From an uncultured Tateyamaria sp. (GTDB lineage Bacteria; Pseudomonadota; Alphaproteobacteria; Rhodobacterales; Rhodobacteraceae), in NCBI RefSeq assembly GCF_947503385.1, contig NZ_CANNDO010000005.1, positions 124,001 through 188,000 on the forward strand: a stretch of 64,000 nt of DNA. The letters are read 5' to 3'. A model generated the notes under the pieces. That model was not told where the DNA came from. It saw nothing but the letters and a program-made list of their open reading frames with translations, and made no database searches. A program made the position numbers and the translations under genes. This document shows positions 36,540-43,789 of this stretch, piece after piece; position 1 is the stretch's first letter; each line of letters starts with the position of its first letter.

Positions 36540-36724
36540 TGGACCAATTCATAGTTGTACCTCTAAAGAGTGATGAGAGCGCTATGCCGATCTACGGTAC
36601 AGGAGTACCCCAGACTGCTACCGTTAATACAAGCCACTATGTCACTGATTACCAGGACGTTCGCCTAGACGACTCAAGCAGATATGCGACCGTGCCGATG
36701 GTACTTGTGGACAACTTGCGCTAA
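36539..36724 (+). CDS. Small ORF coupled to the SDH-family protease
   Basis: 61 aa starting with GTG inside TAGTG: VDQFIVVPLKSDESAMPIYG, then TGVPQTATVNTSHYVTDYQD and a tail ending VLVDNLR. Beta-rich, no known domain. Single-base overlap with the protease gene implies translation by the same ribosomes. Its stop overlaps the transposase stop by 3 bases. It may be a regulator, adaptor or substrate of the protease, or only a by-product frame; coding status is moderately supported by its tight fit. Confidence 0.5.
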   Translation: MDQFIVVPLKSDESAMPIYGTGVPQTATVNTSHYVTDYQDVRLDDSSRYATVPMVLVDNLR

Positions 36725-37683
36725 GCCGCTCGCTGCCAGTAACCCTTCCACTGGCGCGACACTGGCGACCCCATGGCGTTGCTGACGATGATCTGAGCCA
36801 GCGTCCCGTTGTCGGTGCGGCGGTTGTCTTCCAGCCAAGCAGCGTGGTTTGCATACTGGTGCAGATATTGCGGGCTGACGTGGTGGTGCTGGCCTTGGAC
36901 CATGCGGCGCAGTCGGGAAAAATAGCTTTCGACCATGTTCGTGTGCTTGCCGTGGTCACTGTATATCTCGGAGTGGTTCACGCGGTCGACATGGTACCCC
37001 ATGTGCAATTCATCCCAATGGCTGGCTTCATCGGCTGACATAGTGGACAAGCGGGATACGTTCTCGCTTGCCAGCGCAACGCCTTCACCCTCATTTAGGG
37101 TAACAAATGGCAGGGTGCGGCCCTCACGCTCACGCATGGCAATAACAACGCGGCGCTTGCCTGTCTGGTGGCGCTTCAAGCGGCGGTCTTTGCGGTCGGC
37201 CTTGGCATTCTCAGGGCGGATATGACCGCCAAAGTAAGCGCCATCAATCTCAACATGACCTTCCAACACTTCGCCTGTGTGGACTTCCAACGCCATTGCT
37301 TCGCGCAGCTTGTGGGCCAACACGAAAGCGGTCTTGTATTGGCAGTCCAGATCACGGGAAAGCTGCACCATAGACACGCCCTTGGATGCGTTCACGATGA
37401 TGCAGATCGCGGCTAGCAGGTCCACGAAGTCCATCTTGCGGCTGGCGAAGATCGTGCCGCTGGTGACGCTGAACTGGTGGTGACAGGCCTTGCATTTGAA
37501 CTTGCGGCGCGTGATGATCTTGTAAGCCTCGTCAAAGCCACAGCAGGGGCATACCGCCTCGCCATCCGTCTCAGGCCAGCGCATCTGACAGAACGTCTCG
37601 TAAGCCGCTTCCTCGCCCGCTTTGTAGATCGAGCGCAGGCTCAGTGTGCGGGATGCTGCGGAAAGGAGGAAGTGTTGTGCCAT
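36721..37683 (-). CDS. IS1595-family transposase
   Basis: 320 aa from MAQHFLLSAASRTLSLRSIY. A CxxC zinc ribbon at the N-terminus (CPCCGFDEAYK and CKACHHQF) is followed by the ISXO2-type DDE domain: GHVEIDGAYFGGHIRP, then INHSEIYSDHGKHTNMVES-like text (NHSEIYSDHGKHTNMVESYF). All parts are intact, so the enzyme may be active. It is divergent from the DUF6471 gene, with two palindromes in the 102-base gap. Confidence 0.95.
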   Translation of the reverse strand: MAQHFLLSAASRTLSLRSIYKAGEEAAYETFCQMRWPETDGEAVCPCCGFDEAYKIITRRKFKCKACHHQFSVTSGTIFASRKMDFVDLLAAICIIVNASKGVSMVQLSRDLDCQYKTAFVLAHKLREAMALEVHTGEVLEGHVEIDGAYFGGHIRPENAKADRKDRRLKRHQTGKRRVVIAMREREGRTLPFVTLNEGEGVALASENVSRLSTMSADEASHWDELHMGYHVDRVNHSEIYSDHGKHTNMVESYFSRLRRMVQGQHHHVSPQYLHQYANHAAWLEDNRRTDNGTLAQIIVSNAMGSPVSRQWKGYWQRAA

Positions 37684-37706
37684 TGTCATTACCTATGATG
37701 TCTATA

Positions 37707-37720
37707 CCCTATAAACAGGG
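37707..37720. promoter_or_regulatory. Palindrome 1 between transposase and DUF6471 gene
   Basis: CCCTATAAACAGGG: half-sites CCCTAT and ACAGGG around AA, one mismatch from perfect symmetry. It lies 24 bases before the transposase start. Confidence 0.55.
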
Positions 37721-37749
37721 GTTACACATCATCATTACAAGGGCTATAT

Positions 37750-37763
37750 CCCTATAAATAGGG
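37750..37763. promoter_or_regulatory. Palindrome 2 between transposase and DUF6471 gene
   Basis: CCCTATAAATAGGG, perfect CCCTAT/ATAGGG halves around AA, 43 bases from the first copy and 23 bases before the DUF6471 start. Each palindrome is next to one of the divergent start codons, as expected for a shared repressor. Confidence 0.6.
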
Positions 37764-37785
37764 TTTTATCCACTGAGGTAATGAA

Positions 37786-38016
37786 ATGCCAAAGGCACAA
37801 ACGGACGCGGAATGGTCGGACCGAGCAAAGAACTTGCTACGTTCTGAACTAAAGAGAAAGGGTGTGACTTATGCCCAATTATCTGATTTACTTGAGAAAA
37901 TAGGCGTTCAAGAGAACGAAAAGAACATTGCGAACAAGATTAGCCGTGGTGTGTTTACAATGGCTTTCTTCCTGCAATGTATGGCTGCAATCGAGGTCAC
38001 AGAATTGAGGCTCTAA
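37786..38016 (+). CDS. DUF6471 protein, probable small DNA-binding protein
   Basis: 76 aa: MPKAQTDAEWSDRAKNLLRS, then KRKGVTYAQLSDLLEKIGV and ANKISRGVFTMAFFLQCMAA. This is the DUF6471 pattern, resembling a helix-turn-helix of the phage-repressor type. The paired palindromes upstream make it the best candidate for the repressor that limits transposase expression. The next gene begins 1 base after its stop, so both are one operon. Confidence 0.8.
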   Translation: MPKAQTDAEWSDRAKNLLRSELKRKGVTYAQLSDLLEKIGVQENEKNIANKISRGVFTMAFFLQCMAAIEVTELRL

Positions 38017-38017
38017 A

Positions 38018-38872
38018 ATGGTTTCTTATGACGTGAAAGAGGAAGGCGACAGGTTGATCATCACGCTTGATCCCGGCCAGCCAGTTGAACTGACTGACTT
38101 GGCAGACAGCTTTGCGGCCCTTTCTCGCATTTATGAGCGCCACTATCGTAGCGGTTCGGATGATGCGCCCCGTCTCTTTGTGACCAAGCTCGAAACCGGG
38201 TCAGTCATAGCCGAGATCGCGCCTTACGGTATTATGATGGGCGGCATCGCCATGATGGATGGCGGCATGATCGTGACCGATTTTGCCAATCGCGTTTGGC
38301 GCGGTATTAGCTATTTCACTGGAGGGGGCAAGGACACAAAGCTGCTCGAAGCACCCTCCAAAGAAGACGCCGCCGACCTCAAAGAGTTCACACGACCATT
38401 GGTCGGAAAGACGGGCGCAAGGCTTGGCATCAAGCAAGCCAGGTATGAAAAAACTGACGGTGAAAAGAAGACAGTTGTTGAGTACAAATTTGATGAAGCT
38501 GAATTGAACAAGGCGTCAGTCAACATAGACAAGGCGCTGGCCCTGCCTGCACCGAAAAAGCCTGAGGAAGAGGACCAAGACGACAAGATACGCTCAGAGG
38601 TGATGCTTTTTCTTGAGCAAGCCAATCGCGGCCCCGGCAAAGAAAGAGGCCGCACTGGCGACAGGGGGCGTGTGCCTGATATTTCAGACAAAGTGCTGCC
38701 TGTCTATTTTAGGCAAAGCATCCAAGGGCTGAAGGAGAAGATGCTACAGGGCAAGGACAACCCATTCGCAATGGTCTTTGTGGTGGATATCTACGCAACT
38801 CGCATGGACGATGAGATCAAGGGCTACACCGTCACTGAAATTCACGACAGCTTTGAACGAGACGACGAATAG
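38018..38872 (+). CDS. Transposon cargo protein of unknown function, 284 aa
   Basis: Not recognised. The N-terminus (VELTDLADSFAALSRIYERH, then RLFVTKLETGSVIAEIAPYG) is a compact alpha/beta part; IMMGGIAMMDGGMIVTDFAN is a hydrophobic stretch that could insert in a membrane; an acidic/basic linker (PKKPEEEDQDDKI) leads to a C-terminal part ending TVTEIHDSFERDDE. It is operonic with the DUF6471 gene, and its stop codon ends 1 base before the right inverted repeat. Being carried by the transposon, it may serve element fitness or host defence; there is no direct evidence for either. Confidence 0.75.
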   Translation: MVSYDVKEEGDRLIITLDPGQPVELTDLADSFAALSRIYERHYRSGSDDAPRLFVTKLETGSVIAEIAPYGIMMGGIAMMDGGMIVTDFANRVWRGISYFTGGGKDTKLLEAPSKEDAADLKEFTRPLVGKTGARLGIKQARYEKTDGEKKTVVEYKFDEAELNKASVNIDKALALPAPKKPEEEDQDDKIRSEVMLFLEQANRGPGKERGRTGDRGRVPDISDKVLPVYFRQSIQGLKEKMLQGKDNPFAMVFVVDIYATRMDDEIKGYTVTEIHDSFERDDE

Positions 38873-38873
38873 C

Positions 38874-38899
38874 TTGGTGCGTTTGATACATAAGGCCGC
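38874..38899 (-). repeat. Right terminal inverted repeat of the transposon
   Basis: Exact reverse complement of the 26 bases at 34961-34986. Confidence 0.9.
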
Positions 38900-38905
38900 A
38901 GGAAA
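38898..38905. repeat. Right direct repeat flanking the transposon
   Basis: GCAGGAAA, same as 34953-34960. Its first two bases are also the last two of the right inverted repeat as drawn here, so the true boundary is uncertain by 2 bases. Confidence 0.7.
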
Positions 38906-39050
38906 GGGACATTGCAAAGTCTGAGTACAATATCCGCTTTCAGCCCAAAGTACTAATTGCTGCGATTGGAACGAATGTCGGTTTTGGTCTATTCGCGCGG
39001 CTCAGCGCACATCTGAAGCGTTAAGACCGGCAAAAAAAGCGGAACCACGG

Positions 39051-39971
39051 TCAGGATTTTCTTACGTCCTTGCGAAATGCGCCGGGACTATCGCCGGAAG
39101 TTGCTTCGAATGCGCGGCTAAAGGCACTCCGGCTGGAAAACCCGACAGTTTCAGCCACTCGTTTGATGGGCAAATCTGTGTTGCGCAGCAAGTCGCCCGC
39201 TTTGCGCACCCGCAGACTGCGCAGCAACTCCATCGGCCCTGCGCCATAGGCTTCGGCAAATCGCTTGGCAAAGGCGGCCCGGCTCATGCCGGCAATGTCC
39301 GCAAGGGATTCCACGGAATACGGATTGCCCGGGTTGTCCAGCATTGCGTTCAAAGCCTTCCAGAGCATCGGGTCGCGCAACGCTGCCATCCAGTCCAATG
39401 GCCCGCCCTGCTCTGTTATCCTCTTGCGCATCATAACGATCAGCGCTTGCATCAACAGAACCCGGATCAGGGCACGGCTGCCCACGCTTGGCTCGCACAC
39501 TTCGTGCATCAGCGTGTCAACCAATGCCATGAGGTCGCTGCCGGGTTCGGCGCGTGTCACCAGCGGTTCGCGGATCAGGTTGACCACGTCCGTGGCGCCC
39601 ATCAGCCCGATATTGACGTGCGCACACAGTGCGATCAGGCGGCTGGCGCCGCCCTCACTTTCATCAGGGGCAGACTTGAGAACTTGCGCGAGGTTCAGCG
39701 CAGCAGGTTTGCACGATGGTCCGGGCACGATCACCGCGCCATCATTCAAGACCTCGTGGCTGTTCAGCGATGGGATCAAAACCAAGCTGCCCTTGGATAT
39801 CCTGATCGGAGCCTGCCCCCGCATCGTGATCTGGCCCTGGCCGCACAGAATATAGTGCAGGGTCACCGCGGCATCTGGTTTGAGGCCAACATGACATGTC
39901 CCATGGATTTCACAGACCGCAAACGGTTCCGTACGGATGTCGAGTTGATCGAAAATGTGGTCGTAGCTCAT
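39051..39971 (-). CDS. AraC-family transcriptional regulator
   Basis: 306 aa from MSYDHIFDQLDIRTEPFAVC. An N-terminal cupin (TLHYILCGQGQITMRGQAPI, then LVLIPSLNSHEV) is followed by the two-helix-turn-helix AraC domain (SVESLADIAGMSRAAFAKRF and IKRVAETVGFSSRSAFSRAF). The upstream frame to 40049 has no similarity. It is divergent from the Tat-exported hydrolase with 128 bases between starts and probably regulates it. Confidence 0.9.
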   Translation of the reverse strand: MSYDHIFDQLDIRTEPFAVCEIHGTCHVGLKPDAAVTLHYILCGQGQITMRGQAPIRISKGSLVLIPSLNSHEVLNDGAVIVPGPSCKPAALNLAQVLKSAPDESEGGASRLIALCAHVNIGLMGATDVVNLIREPLVTRAEPGSDLMALVDTLMHEVCEPSVGSRALIRVLLMQALIVMMRKRITEQGGPLDWMAALRDPMLWKALNAMLDNPGNPYSVESLADIAGMSRAAFAKRFAEAYGAGPMELLRSLRVRKAGDLLRNTDLPIKRVAETVGFSSRSAFSRAFEATSGDSPGAFRKDVRKS

Positions 39972-40099
39972 TGCGGGACTTTGACCGTAAACACCTTTGC
40001 AGTCATGTAAATTTTCGTGATCGGTCCAATTCAAGACGAAAAAGCACACAGACTATCGCACGAAGGGCTTCTCGATAAACACAAAGAAAGAACGACCCT

Positions 40100-40936
40100 A
40101 TGTGCAATTGTGATGACCACGATCATGGCGACAGAAAACTGTCTCGCCGTCAGGCTTTGACCACCGGGCTGGCCGGGACTGCGGCGGCTGCAGCAACAGC
40201 GCTTGGCGGAACCGCTCAGGCGCAAGAGGCAGCCAACCCCTATGCCGAACCGGCAGAGCCCGGACTGCCACCCTCTGACATGAAGCTCGACCTGAGCCGC
40301 GCGGCCCTCGTGGTGACCGATCCCCAAAATGACTTCCTCAGCCCCGACGGGGTAACCTGGGGTGTCATCGGCCCATCCGCCACCGAACTGAACACGGTAG
40401 AAAACATCGAAACACTGTTCCGCACGGCCAAGGAACACGACATCACGACCGCCGTGTCGCCGCATTACTACTTTCCCACCGACCATGGTTGGAAGTTCGA
40501 AGGCGCCTTGGAAAAACTGATGCATCAGATCGGCATGTTCGACCGCAAGGGCCAGCTGAATGTTGACGATTTCGAAGGCTCGGGCGCGGACTGGCTTGAG
40601 CGGTACAAGCCCTACATCAACGACGGCAAGACCATCGTGACATCCCCCCACAAGATGTACGGCAACGACACCAACGATCTGACGCTGCAGCTGCGCAAGC
40701 AAGGCGTGGATCAGGTCATTCTGGCAGGGATGTCGGCCAACCTGTGCACGGAATCCCATATGCGCGAACTGATCGAAAACGGGTTCGAAGTGGCGGTCGT
40801 GAAGGACGCGACGGCTGCGGCGCAACTGCCGGAAGGTGATGGATACCTGGCGGCCCTTATCAACTTCCGCTTCATCGCCAACGCGGTCTGGAGCACCCAA
40901 GAAGCTGTGGCGCAAATCAACGCGGCCGCGCGCTAA
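40100..40936 (+). CDS. Tat-exported isochorismatase-family cysteine hydrolase
   Basis: 278 aa. DRKLSRRQALTTGLAGTAAA is a twin-arginine signal, so the protein is exported folded; a CNCDDHDHGD stretch precedes it. The catalytic triad of the family is visible: Asp in VVTDPQNDFL, Lys in TSPHKMYGND-type text, and Cys in ILAGMSANLCTESHMRELIE. Such enzymes hydrolyse amides, ureides or isochorismate; periplasmic members are uncommon. The substrate is unknown. The AraC regulator is divergent. Confidence 0.88.
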   Translation: MCNCDDHDHGDRKLSRRQALTTGLAGTAAAAATALGGTAQAQEAANPYAEPAEPGLPPSDMKLDLSRAALVVTDPQNDFLSPDGVTWGVIGPSATELNTVENIETLFRTAKEHDITTAVSPHYYFPTDHGWKFEGALEKLMHQIGMFDRKGQLNVDDFEGSGADWLERYKPYINDGKTIVTSPHKMYGNDTNDLTLQLRKQGVDQVILAGMSANLCTESHMRELIENGFEVAVVKDATAAAQLPEGDGYLAALINFRFIANAVWSTQEAVAQINAAAR

Positions 40937-40959
40937 ACCAACCCTTTCCCCAGGGGGCT

Positions 40960-40973
40960 CTGATCCAGATCAG
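40960..40973. promoter_or_regulatory. FNR/FixK-like box upstream of the Dps-like gene
   Basis: CTGATCCAGATCAG has the TGAT-N4-ATCA core of FNR/Dnr sites with C and G instead of the outer T and A; the full dyad CTCTGATC-CA-GATCAGAG (40958-40975) is perfect. It lies about 96 bases before the Dps-like start. It may also be a weak 3' structure of the preceding gene. Confidence 0.4.
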
Positions 40974-41062
40974 AGTTCTGCCGTACCCGCTATCCACATG
41001 TGAGATGGCGGGCACGGTCACAGTCTTGTTCGCGCAAGCCTACAGAAATCAAAGGACAAAGA

Positions 41063-41506
41063 ATGAAATCAAACTCAGTCAAGGAAGACACGATCAGGGC
41101 AGTCCTCGGCAAGGTTTTCCGCCTCTACCTGCAATCCCAGTGCTATCATTGGAACGTGGAAGGCCCGAATTTCCACAATTTGCATGCCATGTTTGAGGTC
41201 CAATACCAGGCGTTGAATGGGTTCCTGGATGCGGTCGCAGAGCGGCTGCGTGTTCTGGGTGTGAACGCACCCGCATCGTTGGATGAGCTACTTGCTGGCG
41301 GCGAGGGACCCCAATTGTCTGCGGCCAAGACTGCCAATGAAATGCTGGCGAACCACTGCGCTGATTTCTTGAGCTTCATCGATACTCTCCGCAATGCAAT
41401 TCAGGTTCTAGCTGATGTCCGGGACGACGGCACAGTCGGAGTTCTTACCGACATTCTAGAATGGAGCGAAAAGCAGCATTGGATGATGTCAGCCGCTGCG
41501 AAATAG
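41063..41506 (+). CDS. dps: Dps-like ferritin (DNA protection in starvation)
   Basis: 147 aa. The ferroxidase region QSQCYHWNVEGPNFHNLHAM, FEVQYQALNGFLDAVAERLR and VLGVNAPASLDELL match Dps: His and Asp/Glu ligands at the dimer interface. It would store iron and quench peroxide, forming dodecamers. Starting at 41063 (MKSNSVKEDTIRAVLGKVFR) fits the usual length. No long Lys-rich N-terminal tail, so DNA binding is not obvious. Confidence 0.9.
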   Translation: MKSNSVKEDTIRAVLGKVFRLYLQSQCYHWNVEGPNFHNLHAMFEVQYQALNGFLDAVAERLRVLGVNAPASLDELLAGGEGPQLSAAKTANEMLANHCADFLSFIDTLRNAIQVLADVRDDGTVGVLTDILEWSEKQHWMMSAAAK

Positions 41507-41740
41507 AGGGCGGTACTGTATTGAGGCGCACAATTCTGCCTAAATCAGATTGAACACCAGAAAAGAGTACAGTTGGAAAGGTGGGCGCCAAGCCGACATT
41601 GGCGCAGCCGCCGCGAAAGTACGCTTTGTCCCGCAATACGGACGCAAAAAGCGCTCAAGATCAACGACTGCTCCGGCATGAAACCCGATGTCTGCGACGC
41701 ACAACCCTGCTGCCGAACCCTTGTGCCACTCGCGAGGGCA

Positions 41741-41773
41741 ACAAAAAAAGGCGGCACTTTTCGTGCCGCCTTT
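41741..41773 (-). terminator. Terminator of the second binding-protein gene
   Basis: AAAGGCGGCAC (41747-41757) and GTGCCGCCTTT (41763-41773): an 11-bp perfect stem with a 5-base loop, and on the minus strand followed by a T7 run. It lies 21 bases after the stop at 41794. The remaining 230 bases up to the Dps-like gene hold no convincing gene. Confidence 0.93.
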
Positions 41774-41793
41774 CCCAACGCGTCGTGCGCAAA

Positions 41794-43371
41794 TCAGTTC
41801 ATCGTAAAATACTTCACCTTCGGTTGATCCTCGGGATCAACCTCGATGCCCACGCCGTCGGCCATGCCCCAGTTCAGGACCTGGTGGTGGATGGGGATGT
41901 AGAGCGCTTCGTCCTGCACCACGCGCCAGATGTCGGCGATGTCGGCGTTGCGGGCCTCGAGGTCGGTGTTGGAGGCCAGTGACTTGATCTTGGCGTCGAT
42001 CTCGTCGTTGTCGAACCCGGTGCCGTTCCACGTGCCGACATCGCTTTCACGTCCGTGGACGAGGAAGTTGAAGATGTACTCGGAATCGTAGGTCGGCACA
42101 CCCCAGCCCAGCATGTAGAAGTCGGTCTTGCCGTCTGTGATCTTGGGGAAATGCTGTGCCTTGGGGATCGCATCAAGGTTCACCGTGACGCCAATCTGGC
42201 CCAGCATCCCAACAGCGGCCTGACAGATCGCCTCGTCGTTGATGTAGCGGTCATTGGGGCAGTCCAAGCGGATGGAGAAGCCGTCGCCATAGCCTGCCTC
42301 GGCCATCAGCGCCTTGGCACCTTCGATATCGGTGCTCGACTCACCATCCATCTCGGCCGTCCAGCCATTGACAAACGGCGGCGCAATCATGCCCGCAGGC
42401 TCGGATTGGCCGCGCATGACAACCTGACGGATGGCGTTACGGTTGATGGCCATGGACATCGCCTTGCGCACGCGCACGTCGGCGAGGGGGTTCTTGCCAT
42501 CGACGTTGTCGGCCTCCAGATCATCCGCGCCCTGGTTCATACCAAAGAAGATCACGCGGTTCTGCGGCGCCTGCTTGACGGTCAGACCCTCGGCTGCGTT
42601 CACACGTTCGAGGTCCTGCACCGGCATGTCCTGAAGGAAGTTCACTTCGCCGGACAGCATCGCGGCCACGCGGGTCGCGGCGTTTTGGATGGGAGTGTAG
42701 ACAATTTCGGACACTTCCATCGGGAACTGGTCGCGACCCCAATAGGCCTCGTTGCGGGTCATGACGGTTTTAACGTCAGGCTCGCGGCTGGTCAGGGTGT
42801 AGGGACCCGTGCCGTTGGCGTTCGTGGTGGCATAAGTGATCTCGCCGCCCTCGAAATCCTGCACGTTCACGGTGTTGTTCGCCTCGGTCCAGCCCTTGTC
42901 CATGATGAACAGGTTGGTCAGGTTCGAGGGCAGGATCGGGTTCGGCCCGTCTGTCACGATCTCGACGGTATAGTCGTCAACGGCGCGCACTTCGGTGATC
43001 GAACCGATCAGTTCTTTCATGTCCGAGTTTGGCTGCTTGGCCCGCTCAAAGCTGAATACGACGTCCTCGGCGTTGAAATCTTCGCCGCCATGGAACTTGA
43101 CGCCCTCACGCAGCTTGAACACCCAGACGTTCGGATCGTCGGTCTTGGGCGCCCATTCGGTCGCCAGCGCGGGTTCAAACGCGCCGGTGACATCACGGAT
43201 GATCAGCGGTTCGTACATCTGGTGGCGGATCGTGTGCGTCGGCCCTTCGTTCTGGGCGTGGGGGTCCAGCGTCAGGGCGTCGCCCGCGCGCGCCCACTTG
43301 AGCGTCTCGGCGCTGACAAGGCCGGTGGATCCCAGCAGCAGCGCAGTCGAAAGCAATGTGGTGAATCTCAT
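41794..43371 (-). CDS. ABC transporter substrate-binding protein (SBP_bac_5)
   Basis: 525 aa with signal peptide MRFTTLLSTALLLGSTGLVS. VKFHGGEDFNAEDVVFSFER is the family motif. It is clearly related to the receptor at 33.3-34.8 kb, with near-identical motifs (DRYINDEAICQAAVGMLGQI against DRYLNDEAVCQAVTGMLAQV). No permease or ATPase gene accompanies it, so it is an orphan receptor that may share the dpp transporter. Confidence 0.93.
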   Translation of the reverse strand: MRFTTLLSTALLLGSTGLVSAETLKWARAGDALTLDPHAQNEGPTHTIRHQMYEPLIIRDVTGAFEPALATEWAPKTDDPNVWVFKLREGVKFHGGEDFNAEDVVFSFERAKQPNSDMKELIGSITEVRAVDDYTVEIVTDGPNPILPSNLTNLFIMDKGWTEANNTVNVQDFEGGEITYATTNANGTGPYTLTSREPDVKTVMTRNEAYWGRDQFPMEVSEIVYTPIQNAATRVAAMLSGEVNFLQDMPVQDLERVNAAEGLTVKQAPQNRVIFFGMNQGADDLEADNVDGKNPLADVRVRKAMSMAINRNAIRQVVMRGQSEPAGMIAPPFVNGWTAEMDGESSTDIEGAKALMAEAGYGDGFSIRLDCPNDRYINDEAICQAAVGMLGQIGVTVNLDAIPKAQHFPKITDGKTDFYMLGWGVPTYDSEYIFNFLVHGRESDVGTWNGTGFDNDEIDAKIKSLASNTDLEARNADIADIWRVVQDEALYIPIHHQVLNWGMADGVGIEVDPEDQPKVKYFTMN

Positions 43372-43518
43372 GGAAGTCTCCCCTTTGGTTGTTTGGCGAG
43401 AGTGTTTGCCACCCGCGCGCGTTTGTCCACCAGTTAGGTACGGCTTGCGAATTCGCTAGGATGCGCCGCACATTTTTTGGCGGCGTGGGCTGCGCGGGCT
43501 TGTCCTGCGACACAAACG

Positions 43519-43534
43519 GTATACAATCGTATAC
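43519..43534. promoter_or_regulatory. GTATAC dyad, likely GntR/FCD operator
   Basis: GTATAC-AATC-GTATAC, 16 bases before the start of the 79-aa ORF. Related dyads lie in front of the GntR/TcuA pair (46406-46425) and of the second GntR gene (55661-55678). TGTATACA-like sites are typical of FCD-type GntR proteins. Confidence 0.6.
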
Positions 43535-43549
43535 AGATAGGAGGGAGCC

Positions 43550-43789
43550 ATGATTGAGACCTATTCCGAGTGTTTGCACGTGGCGCGGGCCGAGTTGTCG
43601 ACGGCGCGGCGTTTGCTGAGCGCTGAAATCCGCGATTACCCGACACCCATCTCGGGCTGCGACGCACAGTTCAACCATCTGCTGGCGGAACGGGCGCGCG
43701 TTGCGGGCGCGTTGGCCGAACTGGACGCGGCGGTGTTCGTGCCCACGCCGCGCACACCCACGGCATCAAGCGGTGTTGAAAGCCGGTGA
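43550..43789 (+). CDS. Conserved small protein coupled to D-2-hydroxyacid dehydrogenase
   Basis: 79 aa: MIETYSECLHVARAELSTAR, then YPTPISGCDAQFNHLLAERA. AGGAGGGAGCC gives a strong ribosome site. Helical, soluble, no named domain. Its stop overlaps the start of the dehydrogenase gene by 4 bases. It may be an accessory subunit, but nothing in the sequence shows it. Confidence 0.75.
   Translation: MIETYSECLHVARAELSTARRLLSAEIRDYPTPISGCDAQFNHLLAERARVAGALAELDAAVFVPTPRTPTASSGVESR

Larger units (their letters stand above)
34961..38899. mobile_element. IS1595-type transposon with passenger genes, 3.94 kb
   Basis: A 26-bp perfect inverted repeat bounds the region (34961-34986 and 38874-38899; it begins GCGGCCTTATG), with a 6-8-bp direct repeat outside. 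Inside are an IS1595-family transposase (minus strand) and five other genes on the plus strand. Packing is extreme: the last stop codon ends 1 base before the right repeat, and two genes share stop/start bases. Several cargo genes are AT-richer than the host genes. It sits between a binding-protein gene and an AraC regulator. No second pair of repeats around the transposase alone was seen, so the whole 3.94 kb is probably the transposing unit. Confidence 0.8.

Noticed and set aside
41507-41740. Possible small gene (84-aa frame at 41573) between the Dps-like gene and the terminator
   Set aside because: The frame runs through the terminator and the end of the next gene, lacks a ribosome site, and its Arg/Cys-rich text looks non-coding.
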